Counted from the stretch's first letter, positions 1-8,290 are shown. The stretch is 37,669 nt of DNA from an uncultured Clostridia bacterium (GCA_944392175.1 CALXVT010000011.1:1-37669); one strand, 5' to 3'. Made by a program: numbers and translations. The notes: a model not told the origin generated them from the sequence alone.

Positions 1-81
1 AATTAACCAGTAAGATATTCCTAAATACTCTGCTGCTTCTTTCATTGTTAGTGTAGTTCTTTGTACTTTTTGTAATTCCAT
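1..81 (-). CDS. Excisionase-like HTH protein, N-terminal part (cut by window edge)
   Basis: Only the first 27 codons lie in the window. The start is fixed by a GGAGGTGATTTT ribosome site directly before the ATG at 81. The visible peptide contains TMKEAAEYLGISYWLI, the first helices of the small winged-helix/MerR-like HTH_17 fold used by excisionases and Tn916-type Xis proteins. The gene faces away from the cargo genes and the integrase to the right, and it shares its promoter region with them. That fits a recombination-directionality factor or a small regulator of the element. The missing C-terminus prevents a firmer call. Confidence 0.6.
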   Translation of the reverse strand, partial: MELQKVQRTTLTMKEAAEYLGISYWLI

Positions 82-113
82 AAAATCACCTCCTATTTTT
101 TTGTTATTAGCGC

Positions 114-142
114 TTGACTTTTGCTAACAATCAAATTATAAT
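114..142 (+). promoter_or_regulatory. Promoter of the three cargo genes
   Basis: TTGACT (114-119), a 17-bp spacer and TATAAT (137-142) form a near-consensus sigma-A promoter pointing at the gene starting at 236. A dyad, TTGTTATTAGC (101-111) with GCTAACAA (123-130), brackets the -35 and is a candidate operator, for example for the divergent HTH protein. Confidence 0.65.
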
Positions 143-163
143 AACTGTAGTTAGTTTTGTAAA
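135..163 (-). promoter_or_regulatory. Promoter of the HTH/excisionase-like gene
   Basis: On the minus strand, TTTACA (158-163) is followed by a 17-bp spacer and TATAAT (135-140). The spacing is ideal. The -10 overlaps the -10 of the opposite promoter inside the self-complementary octamer ATTATAAT (135-142). Confidence 0.6.
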
Positions 164-235
164 GTATATTTATAAATATTTGAAAACTGCTGTTTTTAAG
201 AATTTATAAATATATAATTGTTATTGGAGGAAACA

Positions 236-1537
236 ATGAAAAAAGCCGATTTTAATAAAAAAATAAAAGTTACAACTCTCACAAATAATAACATTTTAGC
301 TATAGAACTTAAATCTATCTTATATACACCAAATAAGTATAGAATACCTGTTGCTTTCGCTGACACATCAAATTCAGCTGATGATACAGACAAATATATA
401 AAGGAAAATTACACCAAAGATGAACAAGAAAAATTAAAATATAATGAAGCAATTGATAATGAGTTCTTATCTAAAATTATAAAATTAAATTCAGAAGATG
501 AAATAATACAACTTGCTAATGAATATAAAAAGAAACTATCAGCAGTGGATTATACACCTCCAGCAGAATTAAGATGTATTAATACCAATGATGATATAAA
601 TAATTTAAAAGGATATTTTGTCATCGATGAAAATGCAATTATAGATATAAATGGACAATCATTAACTGAATTTTTAAATCTAAACTTAAATAAATTTAAT
701 GATTATTTAGTGTTTTTCACTAAATACTTTGGAATGTTTATTGACCTTTTTGAAGAAATAGATTTAATAAATATAAAAATTGATCAATTAACAAATATAT
801 CTGAAATAATCTCTTTAGCTCAATATACTTATGCATCTACAAAAAATAGTATTATTTCAGTTCAGGATTTATTTAAAAAATTTGTTGATTTATTATATGG
901 ATATAACAACAGTAAAAGGATAAATTCACTTACTTTAAAACAAAAATTTTATATTTTTTATGAAGAAAACAAGAAAGAATTAAATGAATTTTCTGATAAA
1001 TATAAGCATAATGGATTATTTAATTTTAACTATACATCTTCTGATTTGGAAAATTTAAAACATAAGAATACCAATGAATTAATAAATAAAATAAAAAAAA
1101 TAGATCCTAAAGGGAACAAAATCTCTAACAGTTACAGTATCATTACTGATAACATATATACTGTTTTCTATATTTCATTATATTATCTTGTTATAAACAA
1201 TCATACTATGATTAGACAATGTAAAAATTGTCATAGATATTTCTTAACAAATAAATCAAATGTATATTACTGTGATAATATTTACTATCAAGATAAAACT
1301 TGTAAGGATATTGGAAATCAGTTATCGCAAAAAAGAAAAGAAAGTGATGAACCCGTATATGGAAAATATCGAACTATATATTCAAATAAAGCAACTCTAC
1401 TAAAAAGAAATCCTGATATTTACTCTAGAGAAGATTATGAAAAATGGAAAAGTACTGCAAGACAATTTATGAATGATATAAGACATGGGAAAAAAACTTA
1501 TGATGAATTTGATAAATGGTTAGATAAAAATAAATAA
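236..1537 (+). CDS. Zinc-ribbon protein resembling DUF6076, element cargo
   Basis: A 433-residue protein. ATG at 236 is preferred over an upstream TTG because GGAGG sits at 226-230. The first 320 residues are helical, charged and not recognisable. The C-terminal part has a Cys4 cluster (C329, C332, C346, C356; pattern CKNC...YYCDN...TCKDIG) followed by a basic helical tail. This matches my memory of the C-terminal zinc-binding region of DUF6076 proteins, which are common on clostridial integrative elements. It is the first gene of a tight three-gene run, 15 bp from the next. No function is established; nucleic-acid binding through the ribbon is an inference. Confidence 0.6.
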   Translation: MKKADFNKKIKVTTLTNNNILAIELKSILYTPNKYRIPVAFADTSNSADDTDKYIKENYTKDEQEKLKYNEAIDNEFLSKIIKLNSEDEIIQLANEYKKKLSAVDYTPPAELRCINTNDDINNLKGYFVIDENAIIDINGQSLTEFLNLNLNKFNDYLVFFTKYFGMFIDLFEEIDLINIKIDQLTNISEIISLAQYTYASTKNSIISVQDLFKKFVDLLYGYNNSKRINSLTLKQKFYIFYEENKKELNEFSDKYKHNGLFNFNYTSSDLENLKHKNTNELINKIKKIDPKGNKISNSYSIITDNIYTVFYISLYYLVINNHTMIRQCKNCHRYFLTNKSNVYYCDNIYYQDKTCKDIGNQLSQKRKESDEPVYGKYRTIYSNKATLLKRNPDIYSREDYEKWKSTARQFMNDIRHGKKTYDEFDKWLDKNK

Positions 1538-1552
1538 AGGAGAAATTTTAAA

Positions 1553-2809
1553 ATGAAACTATTTGAACATCAAGATACTTATTCTTATTTTAACAACTTA
1601 AGAAACGAAATAAAATCAGATATTCAGAGTTTATCTGATGCCCAAATACTAAACACTAATTTTGAAGATCTAATTGAATATTACTATAGTAAATTTTATA
1701 TTGAATCACTTACATTATATTTAGACAAGAAAACTTCTTCTTTAGAACAATCTAAGTTAGAAAAATATAATCCTTTTTATAGAATGGGATTAAGAGAACA
1801 ACAATTTTTTTTAGTGGACTCTTGCAAAGTAAGTTATTCTATTCCATTTTCTGGTTCTTCTCATTTGCTTCATTTAGAACCAACTCAACGAATATTATCA
1901 ACTTTTGAAATAGATGGATTTGGTAACCTGAATAATAAGGATGTTTTACCAACTATTCTTTATTCCCTAAATATTGAATTAAGTATTTTAGAAAAAGAAG
2001 AAAATCCTCAACAATATATTGATTCTCTTTTTAATAGAGAATTTAAATCTTATCTTGAAATGATTCAATATGTAAATAATGATATCTATAGTTATAATAA
2101 TTCACTTAAAGATATCATTAAAGATGCACTAACTACCAGAAAAAATAAAGCCAATAGTTTTTCAAATTTAATAAATAAACTAAATATCCCATTAAAAGTA
2201 AATCCAAATGCTTTAAGTACAGCTTCAATACCTTTAATTGCTAAAAAAGAAATAAAATCTTTTCCGGAGCAAGCTAAGCCTTCAAAAAATTGGTACATAT
2301 CTGATAAAGATTATTTATATATTAAAAATATAATTTCTCAAGCTTGTACTTCTTTTGAACATTCTCCAGCTGCATGTCAAAAATTAAATGAAGAAGAATT
2401 GAGAGACATGCTATTAGCAAATCTTAACACACATTATAATTCAACAGCCACAGGTGAAACTTTTAGTAAAAAAGGAAAAACGGATATAAGAATACAATTT
2501 GAAAACAAATCTGCTTATATAGCTGAATGTAAAATTTGGCATGGTATCAGCCAATTTAAAGATGCAATAACTCAATTATTTAGTTATACTACTTGGAGAG
2601 ATATAAAAACTTCTTTAATTATATTTAATAAAAACATAAAAGATTTTTCTTCTATTACGAATAAGATACAAGAGGAATTGAAAAATAACTCTCTACAAAC
2701 TAAAATATTAGAAATTTCTAAAAATGAATGGCAATGTACATTTAAGAAATCTTCAGAATCACAAGAACTTATTGAATTGCATGTCATTATTTGTGATATT
2801 AGCATTTAG
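1553..2809 (+). CDS. Putative PD-(D/E)XK nuclease, element cargo
   Basis: A 418-residue protein starting at an ATG preceded by AAAGGAG. The N-terminal 240 residues are unrecognised. The C-terminal part reads like a restriction-endonuclease-like fold: an acidic pair at E281/E282, then GKTDIRI with D311, then AYIAECK with E325 and K327, then Q334 in the following helix. This D...ExK arrangement is the PD-(D/E)XK catalytic signature. It lies between the zinc-ribbon gene (15 bp upstream) and a DUF4238 gene (49 bp downstream), all co-directional and probably one transcript. A nuclease effector in a defence cassette is a reasonable inference. The target is unknown. Confidence 0.6.
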   Translation: MKLFEHQDTYSYFNNLRNEIKSDIQSLSDAQILNTNFEDLIEYYYSKFYIESLTLYLDKKTSSLEQSKLEKYNPFYRMGLREQQFFLVDSCKVSYSIPFSGSSHLLHLEPTQRILSTFEIDGFGNLNNKDVLPTILYSLNIELSILEKEENPQQYIDSLFNREFKSYLEMIQYVNNDIYSYNNSLKDIIKDALTTRKNKANSFSNLINKLNIPLKVNPNALSTASIPLIAKKEIKSFPEQAKPSKNWYISDKDYLYIKNIISQACTSFEHSPAACQKLNEEELRDMLLANLNTHYNSTATGETFSKKGKTDIRIQFENKSAYIAECKIWHGISQFKDAITQLFSYTTWRDIKTSLIIFNKNIKDFSSITNKIQEELKNNSLQTKILEISKNEWQCTFKKSSESQELIELHVIICDISI

Positions 2810-2858
2810 GAAAATAATATTATAAAAAAGTTTTAAAAATAAAGAAAGGAACTAAAAA

Positions 2859-3761
2859 ATGATTAAAAATCAACATTATATACCACAATTTTATTTAAAA
2901 CGTTTTGGTCAAAATGGAAAAATTGATGCTTATGATATAGAACATAAAAAACTTATATTAAACTCTAATGTTTCCAACTTTGCTTGTGAACGATTTTTTT
3001 ATGATATTAATCCAAATAAACTAAGTTCAGAACTTTCTATACTAAAAAAAATTTATAATATTTCAGATAATGACATCAATTATAAAAAAATACTTGATAA
3101 TCCACAATTTATTGAAGAAACTTTTTCTAAATTAGAAAATAATATGTCTGAATATTTAGATAAAATAGAAAATGATTTTTCATTGATTAAAGATGAAGGA
3201 TTTTTATCCACTTTTTTTATATTTTTGAGAACCTTATCTATTCGTACAAGTGGATATAGAAGAATCCTAGGAACAATTACTACTCAAACAACCAATTGGC
3301 TTAATAGTCTTGGGATTAAAGAGTGTGCTAATTATCCTTTAGATATTTCTCCTGAAGAATTAGCAAAAGTAGAACAATTAAAATATATCATTTCTATTCC
3401 TCAAACATATAAAAAAGCTATTTCTTTTTTTTATAATTATAATATTTATATTGCTACTAATTCTAATGACTTAGGTTTTATTATTTCTAATGAACCTTTC
3501 TTTCATTTTGAATTAGGTTTTAACGATATTTGTTTTCCTATAAATCCACATTTGGCAATTATTATGCAAGCTCAAAATGTTAAAGATGAATATCTCATTT
3601 GCCATATAAAGCCTAACTCAAATGGAATTATTAATTTAAGTATAAATGATATTATAAAATATAATATTTTTCAAAACCACTTAATGAGCAAATATATATT
3701 TGGAAAAGAATCTGATATTAAAAATATATTACATATAATTAATCTTATAGAAAAAAGTTAA
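2859..3761 (+). CDS. DUF4238 domain protein, element cargo
   Basis: A 300-residue protein whose opening, IKNQHYIPQFYLKRF, is the hallmark of DUF4238. GAAAGGA precedes the ATG. The family is widespread in bacteria on mobile elements and has no settled biochemical role known to me. The conserved His-Tyr-x-Pro-x-Phe start suggests a catalytic or metal-binding N-terminus. There is no signal peptide or membrane segment. It is the last of the three cargo genes, 59 bp before the integrase. Several long A/T runs reflect the base bias of the element and not disruption; the frame is intact. Confidence 0.7.
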   Translation: MIKNQHYIPQFYLKRFGQNGKIDAYDIEHKKLILNSNVSNFACERFFYDINPNKLSSELSILKKIYNISDNDINYKKILDNPQFIEETFSKLENNMSEYLDKIENDFSLIKDEGFLSTFFIFLRTLSIRTSGYRRILGTITTQTTNWLNSLGIKECANYPLDISPEELAKVEQLKYIISIPQTYKKAISFFYNYNIYIATNSNDLGFIISNEPFFHFELGFNDICFPINPHLAIIMQAQNVKDEYLICHIKPNSNGIINLSINDIIKYNIFQNHLMSKYIFGKESDIKNILHIINLIEKS

Positions 3762-3820
3762 ATTATTAATAATAATCCTCTCCCACCCATAGGTATGCCT
3801 GAAAGGAGGTGAAAAAGGTA

Positions 3821-5011
3821 ATGGCTGGGAGTATTGAAAAAAGAGGAAAAGATAGTTACAGGTTAGTATGTACAAATGGTTATGATCTAAATGGAAAGCT
3901 AATTAAGCATACAAAAACAATACACGGAACTAAAAAAGATGCTCAAATAGAACTTGCTAAATTTGTTGCTGATGTTCAAAACGGTCTTGTAATTGAAGGA
4001 AAATCTCTTAAATTTTCTGAATTCACGGAAATATGGAAAAGAGATTATGGTTCAAAAGAACTTGCTCCTTCAACATATAAAAGATATTGCAGAATGTTAG
4101 AAACAAGAATTCTTCCCTATTTTGGACATTTCTATATTAATAAGATTAAACCTACAGATATTATGCAATTTTATGATTTATTAAGTAGAGATACACAATT
4201 AGTTAGGAAGAAAAGTAACAATGGTAAGAAAACTTTAAAACCTTTATCTGGTAAAACAATATTAGAGCATCACAGACTACTTCGTGCAATGCTACACAAA
4301 GCTATATATTGGCAATTACTTGTATCCAATCCAGCAGAAAGAGTTCAACCACCGAAAGCAATGAAACCTAAAAGAAGATATTACGATGATGAACAATGCA
4401 AAATACTACTAGAAAATCTAACAGAACTTGGTGAAGAACAAATTAAATACAAAGTTGCAATCATCTTAACAATATTTACTGGTGTAAGACTTGGTGAACT
4501 TATGGGCTTAGAATGGCAAGATGTAGATTTCAAAACTGGTATAGTAAGTATAAATCGTTCTAGTCAATATTTAGCAGACAAAGGTGTATTTACTAAGACA
4601 CCTAAAACAGAAAGTTCTATTAGAGAAGTAGCAATTCCTGATTTTGTCGTTTCTTTGCTTGAAGAATATAAGTTATGGTATGATGAACAAAAATCATTCT
4701 ATGGCGAATTATGGACGAATTCTAATAGGTTATTTATACAAGCTGACGGCAAACCTATGCACCCTTCTACAATTAGCAAATGGTTTGTAAAATATGTAGC
4801 ACAAATAGGACTACCTGTAATTAACTTTCACGGATTACGACACACAAATGCTACACTTTTAATATCACAAAATATTGATGTAGCAGTTGTAGCAGCAAGA
4901 TTAGGTCATGCACAAATTACAACAACATTTAATTTCTATGTACACCCTATTATTTCTCATAATAGAAAGGCAGGAAATGTATTACAAAACTTGCTACTAC
5001 AAAAAAACTAG
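3821..5011 (+). CDS. int: Tyrosine recombinase/integrase of the element
   Basis: A 396-residue integrase. A GTG at 3809 is in frame, but AGGAGGT (3804-3810) overlaps it, so ATG at 3821 is the likelier start (MAGSIEKRGKDSYRL, an AP2-like arm-binding domain). A SAM-like core-binding domain follows. The catalytic domain has R223 (GVRLGEL), K262 (TPKTESS), H337 and R340 (HGLRHT), H363 (LGHAQ) and nucleophile Y373 (FNFYVHP). All the expected residues are present, so the enzyme should be active. It reads toward the tRNA-Met fragment at 5279-5323, which is the likely attachment site. It resembles Tn916/Tn1549 and phage-type integrases of Firmicutes. Confidence 0.93.
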   Translation: MAGSIEKRGKDSYRLVCTNGYDLNGKLIKHTKTIHGTKKDAQIELAKFVADVQNGLVIEGKSLKFSEFTEIWKRDYGSKELAPSTYKRYCRMLETRILPYFGHFYINKIKPTDIMQFYDLLSRDTQLVRKKSNNGKKTLKPLSGKTILEHHRLLRAMLHKAIYWQLLVSNPAERVQPPKAMKPKRRYYDDEQCKILLENLTELGEEQIKYKVAIILTIFTGVRLGELMGLEWQDVDFKTGIVSINRSSQYLADKGVFTKTPKTESSIREVAIPDFVVSLLEEYKLWYDEQKSFYGELWTNSNRLFIQADGKPMHPSTISKWFVKYVAQIGLPVINFHGLRHTNATLLISQNIDVAVVAARLGHAQITTTFNFYVHPIISHNRKAGNVLQNLLLQKN

Positions 5012-5071
5012 TCTAAAATCTTTTTTCAAATTTCACTAAAGTGATGTAAAAAGTCATTAAATTTTTCACGA

Positions 5072-5125
5072 TAAAAAAAGTAAAAGACTACTAAATATAA
5101 AATTAGGTTTCCCATAGTCTTTTAC
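5072..5125 (-). terminator. Intrinsic terminator downstream of int (leftward)
   Basis: GTAAAAGACTA (5080-5090) pairs perfectly with TAGTCTTTTAC (5115-5125). On the minus strand the hairpin is followed by a run of T (5073-5079), so it stops leftward transcripts. It may also shield int from transcription entering through the tRNA fragment. Rightward it lacks a T-run. Confidence 0.6.
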
Positions 5126-5160
5126 TGAAAATTTATTAGAAATATCAATGTTTTTTGAGG

Positions 5161-5271
5161 ATTTATTCCCCAACTTTTCCCCAATTCTACATAATAATGC
5201 CATTTTTAAGCATTATTGTAAACTAATTGGAAAATATAAAAAATCGCTACAACTTAGATAGCTGTAACGAT
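5161..5271. promoter_or_regulatory. Candidate integrase arm sites and dyads beside att
   Basis: Between int and the tRNA fragment there is a direct repeat of TTCCCCAA (in TTCCCCAACTTTTCCCCAAT, near 5167-5184). A hairpin, AATAATGC (5193-5200)/GCATTATT (5210-5217), and an imperfect dyad, ATCGCTACA/TGTAACGAT, just before 5271 follow. Short direct repeats beside the core are typical of integrase arm-binding sites. No experiment supports this here. Confidence 0.35.
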
Positions 5272-5278
5272 ATAACTT

Positions 5279-5323
5279 TGGTTGCGGGGGTAAGACTCGA
5301 ACTTACGACCTTCGGGTTATGAG
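5279..5323 (-). repeat. 3' fragment of tRNA-Met (CAU): attachment-site core
   Basis: Read on the minus strand this is the 3' part of a tRNA. It has anticodon loop CTCATAA, anticodon-stem 3' strand CCCGA, variable loop AGGTC, T-stem GTAAG / loop TTCGAGT / CTTAC, acceptor strand CCCCGCA, A and encoded CCA. The 5' half is absent: CCGCT or TCGGG-complement bases expected right of 5323 are replaced by unrelated AT-rich DNA. The fragment ends exactly in the anticodon loop, a classical crossover point for tyrosine integrases. It is therefore an att core left by integration and not a functional tRNA gene. Confidence 0.8.
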
Positions 5324-5378
5324 AAACACTTTATATTTTTTCTATCCTTATATTTATATAAAATTAATATCTTCTCTT

Positions 5379-6095
5379 TTAAAATACCGTCTTAATTATT
5401 TTATCAGTTCCATTTATTAAATCTTCAATCTGCTCTTTAGTTGGGTCATTATCCTTTTTGTGGTCACATAAGTTTCTAATATCTGCTAATAATTGAATAT
5501 GCCTAAACGTGGGAATTTCTATAATTGAGTGACTTTTTAATTCATCATTGTAATCGTTTATTGTTGGATTCTTTTTATTAATCTTTATATTATGATTTTC
5601 TATAATTTTGGAAAAGTGCTCTTCTAAAACGACTCCGCAAATTGCTCCCGCTGCTCTGTAGAATCCTTTTTTATTTAATTCTTTTGCACTATTCAATTCA
5701 TTATCAAATATATCTGCTTGCAAGAGTTCTTGAATTTGGTAAATTTTAGACTTAAGTATTTCTCTAGTAGCTTTTAAAATATTAACTTGTTGTAGAACTT
5801 TAGAATACGCACTTGACGGTTTTATTTTTCTACTAGGTACACTAATTCCATTTAATGCATCAGAAATTGTATATGTAGAATATGTTATATCTTTTCTCTT
5901 CTCCAATTTATATAATGTCCTAAAATCATCTAATCTATTATTATTAAATTTTTTAATATACAATATACTTTTACTATACCATGTTTCATAATTTAAAATA
6001 AATTTTTTTAATTCTTCAGATCTTAGACTTTCAAAAATTTTAATACCATCGTCAATTAATTCTTTTAATTCTTTATCTACTTCATCCATCTTCAT
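5379..6095 (-). CDS. HEPN-like protein with an R-x4-H motif
   Basis: A 238-residue helical protein with AGGAGTG seven bases before the ATG. The C-terminal half contains AAGAICGVVLEEH and then ADIRNLCDHKKD, where R207 and H212 form the R-x4-H signature of HEPN ribonucleases (as in DUF4145 and related toxin or abortive-infection proteins). The N-terminal 100 residues are unrecognised. It lies just beyond the att fragment and shares no operon with its neighbours. A role as a defence ribonuclease is plausible but inferred; many HEPN-fold proteins are non-catalytic. Confidence 0.5.
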   Translation of the reverse strand: MKMDEVDKELKELIDDGIKIFESLRSEELKKFILNYETWYSKSILYIKKFNNNRLDDFRTLYKLEKRKDITYSTYTISDALNGISVPSRKIKPSSAYSKVLQQVNILKATREILKSKIYQIQELLQADIFDNELNSAKELNKKGFYRAAGAICGVVLEEHFSKIIENHNIKINKKNPTINDYNDELKSHSIIEIPTFRHIQLLADIRNLCDHKKDNDPTKEQIEDLINGTDKIIKTVF

Positions 6096-6793
6096 ATCAA
6101 TTCACTCCTATTTGCATTTATTTTATATAACTATTTATATAAATACTTTTTTAATTTTCAAGATTAACATATTTATTAAATAATTCTACATTTTTTAATT
6201 TTTTCTTTTTAGCATAATTTATATGCATCATCACTTAATAAACCATTTTCAAATAAATTAATTACTATTCTCATGCAGTTACATTCAAATTCAAGTTATA
6301 TCAATATAAAATCACGCTGTTATCTAATTTTTATATTCTTATAATATCAAATATTTCAAATTCTAATAATAATTATATAAAATTTCAATATTAAAATTAA
6401 TTATTCCCTAAAAAATATATAATCTACATCATTTATCAAATTTCTCCTTTTCTTTTTTTCTGTTCTTTTTCAAAAAAAAATCAATTTTTTTTGAAACTTT
6501 GTTTGTTCTTAAAGATAATTTTTTTATATAATATCACCTTTTACTTTGTATTATTTTATCTAATATTTTATTATTTTTTAAGTATTATATCACATAACAT
6601 TGTTTTTCCAGAAAATTTATACATTTTCTCTATTTCTTATTCCGCCCAATACCAAGTCGTTATTTTTACTATTAAGTCATGTAATTTTTCTTTTATTTTA
6701 TGAAATATCTTCATCTCCATTATTCCACCTTCTCAACATAAATTTATTTTGAATATTATATTACTAATATTCGTTATCAACACTTTTCCTCTA
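6096..6793. other. Gene-poor AT-rich stretch with decayed coding traces
   Basis: About 700 bases with no intact gene. A + strand reading of about 70 codons around 6491-6703 is almost pure F/L/I/Y and has no ribosome site, so I do not accept it. The minus strand holds a broken small reading frame (6151-6295) and an isolated AAAGGAG near 6447. No promoter, RNA gene or att repeat is convincing. Confidence 0.5.
6151..6295 (-). pseudogene. Possible remnant of a small gene
   Basis: One frame reads LEFECNCMRIVINLFENG and continues LLSDDAYKL before a stop. Skipping one base gives AKKKKLKNVELFNKYVNLEN and a stop at 6151. The joined peptide looks like a short helical tail of the SHOCT kind (a 'GLLSDDAYKLAKKK' segment). 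It could be the broken end of a mobile-element gene. The evidence is codon appearance only. Confidence 0.2.
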
Positions 6794-7510
6794 CTACCCA
6801 ACTCCAAAATCCGTATTCTCAACTAAAATATCAACATTTTCAAAATTCTTATACAAAGGATAGATTTCCTTCATAAATCTAGCTTTTAGTTTTTCATCAG
6901 CTGGCATAATATCATCCATCTCTTTATATAAATTAACACAAACTCTAGTAAAATTATCTATACCTGTTTTAATATCTGCTTCTATTTGTTCTAAATTTTG
7001 ACCTTTAACTCCGACTAATAAATTTACCACATCAAATGTTTCTTTCAATTCTTCTAAAGTCGGATATCCAAATCCTTTCATCAAAACCTTCTCTCTAAAG
7101 TCTGCATCAAAAGTCTCTACTCCACCTTTTACTTGTAAAACTATTCCTAATTTTTCACATTTTTCTCTTAATTCAGCTATTTGTTTTTTATACATGTAAT
7201 GACTTTCTATAATTAATCTTTTAATTTGCTTTTGCTTGCATACTTCAATTAATTTATTAAAACTTCTTTCATTTAATTCAAATATACTTCCTGAATTTAT
7301 TGCTTCTAACACGCCAAATTCTCCGGTCACATTCTCCAAAGCCTTACTATTAATTCGATATTGCTCCTCTTCTACATTATTTCTATCTAAATGGTAATTA
7401 CAAAACTTGCATTTACTCCATTTGCAACCATTCCCAATTAGTAAAACAATTTCTCTTTTATCTTTATCTAATATTTTTGAATATCTTTCCATAATTATCA
7501 CAACTTTCAT
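6794..7510 (-). CDS. Small radical-SAM-like protein (CX4CX2C)
   Basis: 238 residues from ATG 7510, or 232 if the internal ATG (MERYSKIL) is used; neither has a clear ribosome site. Near the N-terminus GCKWSKCKFCNYH supplies C29, C34 and C37, a CX4CX2C variant of the radical-SAM CX3CX2C cluster motif. The rest looks like a partial TIM barrel (LIIESHYMY; LQVKGGVETF; VNLLVGVKG). It is small for the superfamily. I recall similar short clostridial proteins, among them the queuosine-salvage lyase QueL, but cannot confirm that assignment. It follows the nuclease-like gene by 8 bases, so the two are probably cotranscribed. Confidence 0.6.
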   Translation of the reverse strand: MKVVIIMERYSKILDKDKREIVLLIGNGCKWSKCKFCNYHLDRNNVEEEQYRINSKALENVTGEFGVLEAINSGSIFELNERSFNKLIEVCKQKQIKRLIIESHYMYKKQIAELREKCEKLGIVLQVKGGVETFDADFREKVLMKGFGYPTLEELKETFDVVNLLVGVKGQNLEQIEADIKTGIDNFTRVCVNLYKEMDDIMPADEKLKARFMKEIYPLYKNFENVDILVENTDFGVG

Positions 7511-7518
7511 TTTTTATT

Positions 7519-8265
7519 CTATTTAATTTCTGTAATTAGTAAATAAAAAGTACTATTCCCATCGTCCTTAATTTCATTTACAGACAATATTTCTTTTAAG
7601 GACTCATCATAATATCTCCATTTAAAAGGTTCATATTTATTTTTTATACAAACACCATTTTCTTTATCAGCATATGTTAATATGTTTTTCGGTTTATTTT
7701 TCCATACAATTTTTTTATTTTCTAATTCTTCTGCTTTTTTCCCAAGTTCTCTGCCTTGATGTATACTAAAATTTATATACTCTGGTTTTTCTCCATTTGA
7801 ACATCTAGGCTCTTTAATATATGATTTATCATTAGTTATAAAAATTGCATATCCTTTTATGAAATTTTGACAATCATTATCTGACAATTTTTCTATTCTT
7901 GATATATCTTTCACATATCCATAACAACCATTATTTTTAGCACCTTGATTTTTCAAATTATTGATTAAACTTTTTTCTATACCATTATATTTTAAACTTT
8001 CTATGTTTTTTATTTCTTTGGTTTTATATTTCAATTCTATTGGTAAAAATTTTTCTCCTTCTACAAGAAAAATATCTGTATGACTTCTTTTATTTTTATC
8101 ATCATTTGGATATTCTAAAATTATTTCTATATTACTATTATTTAAATATTCTTTTATTTTCCATGCCAATTTAAATTGTAAATCTGCTTCAGAATAAAAA
8201 AATTCATAATTTTTGTGTAACTCTTTTAAAATTATTTTAATATCAAATTCTTCCAAACTTTTCAT
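7519..8265 (-). CDS. Putative PD-(D/E)XK nuclease-fold protein
   Basis: A 248-residue protein. ATG 8265 (MKSLEEFD) is chosen because GGAGAA lies just upstream; a longer reading to 8328 has no ribosome site. An early helix with E26, SHTDIFLVEG with D64, and LPIELKYKTK with E77 and K79 make a D...ExK PD-(D/E)XK signature. The remainder (YAIFITNDKSY; FKWRYYDES) looks like the rest of a restriction-like alpha/beta fold. A similar layout occurs in proteins annotated as uncharacterised nucleases. It has its own promoter (8291-8320), divergent from the Nudix gene, and is followed by the radical-SAM gene. Confidence 0.5.
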   Translation of the reverse strand: MKSLEEFDIKIILKELHKNYEFFYSEADLQFKLAWKIKEYLNNSNIEIILEYPNDDKNKRSHTDIFLVEGEKFLPIELKYKTKEIKNIESLKYNGIEKSLINNLKNQGAKNNGCYGYVKDISRIEKLSDNDCQNFIKGYAIFITNDKSYIKEPRCSNGEKPEYINFSIHQGRELGKKAEELENKKIVWKNKPKNILTYADKENGVCIKNKYEPFKWRYYDESLKEILSVNEIKDDGNSTFYLLITEIK

Positions 8266-8290
8266 TTTGTTTTCTCCTATTTTTTTACAT

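Noticed and set aside
5279-5323. Functional tRNA-Met gene
   Set aside because: Only the half from the anticodon loop to CCA is present; D-arm and 5' acceptor strand are missing.
6491-6703. 70-codon hydrophobic + strand reading frame
   Set aside because: Nearly all F/L/I/Y from T-rich DNA, no ribosome site, no promoter, no domain character.
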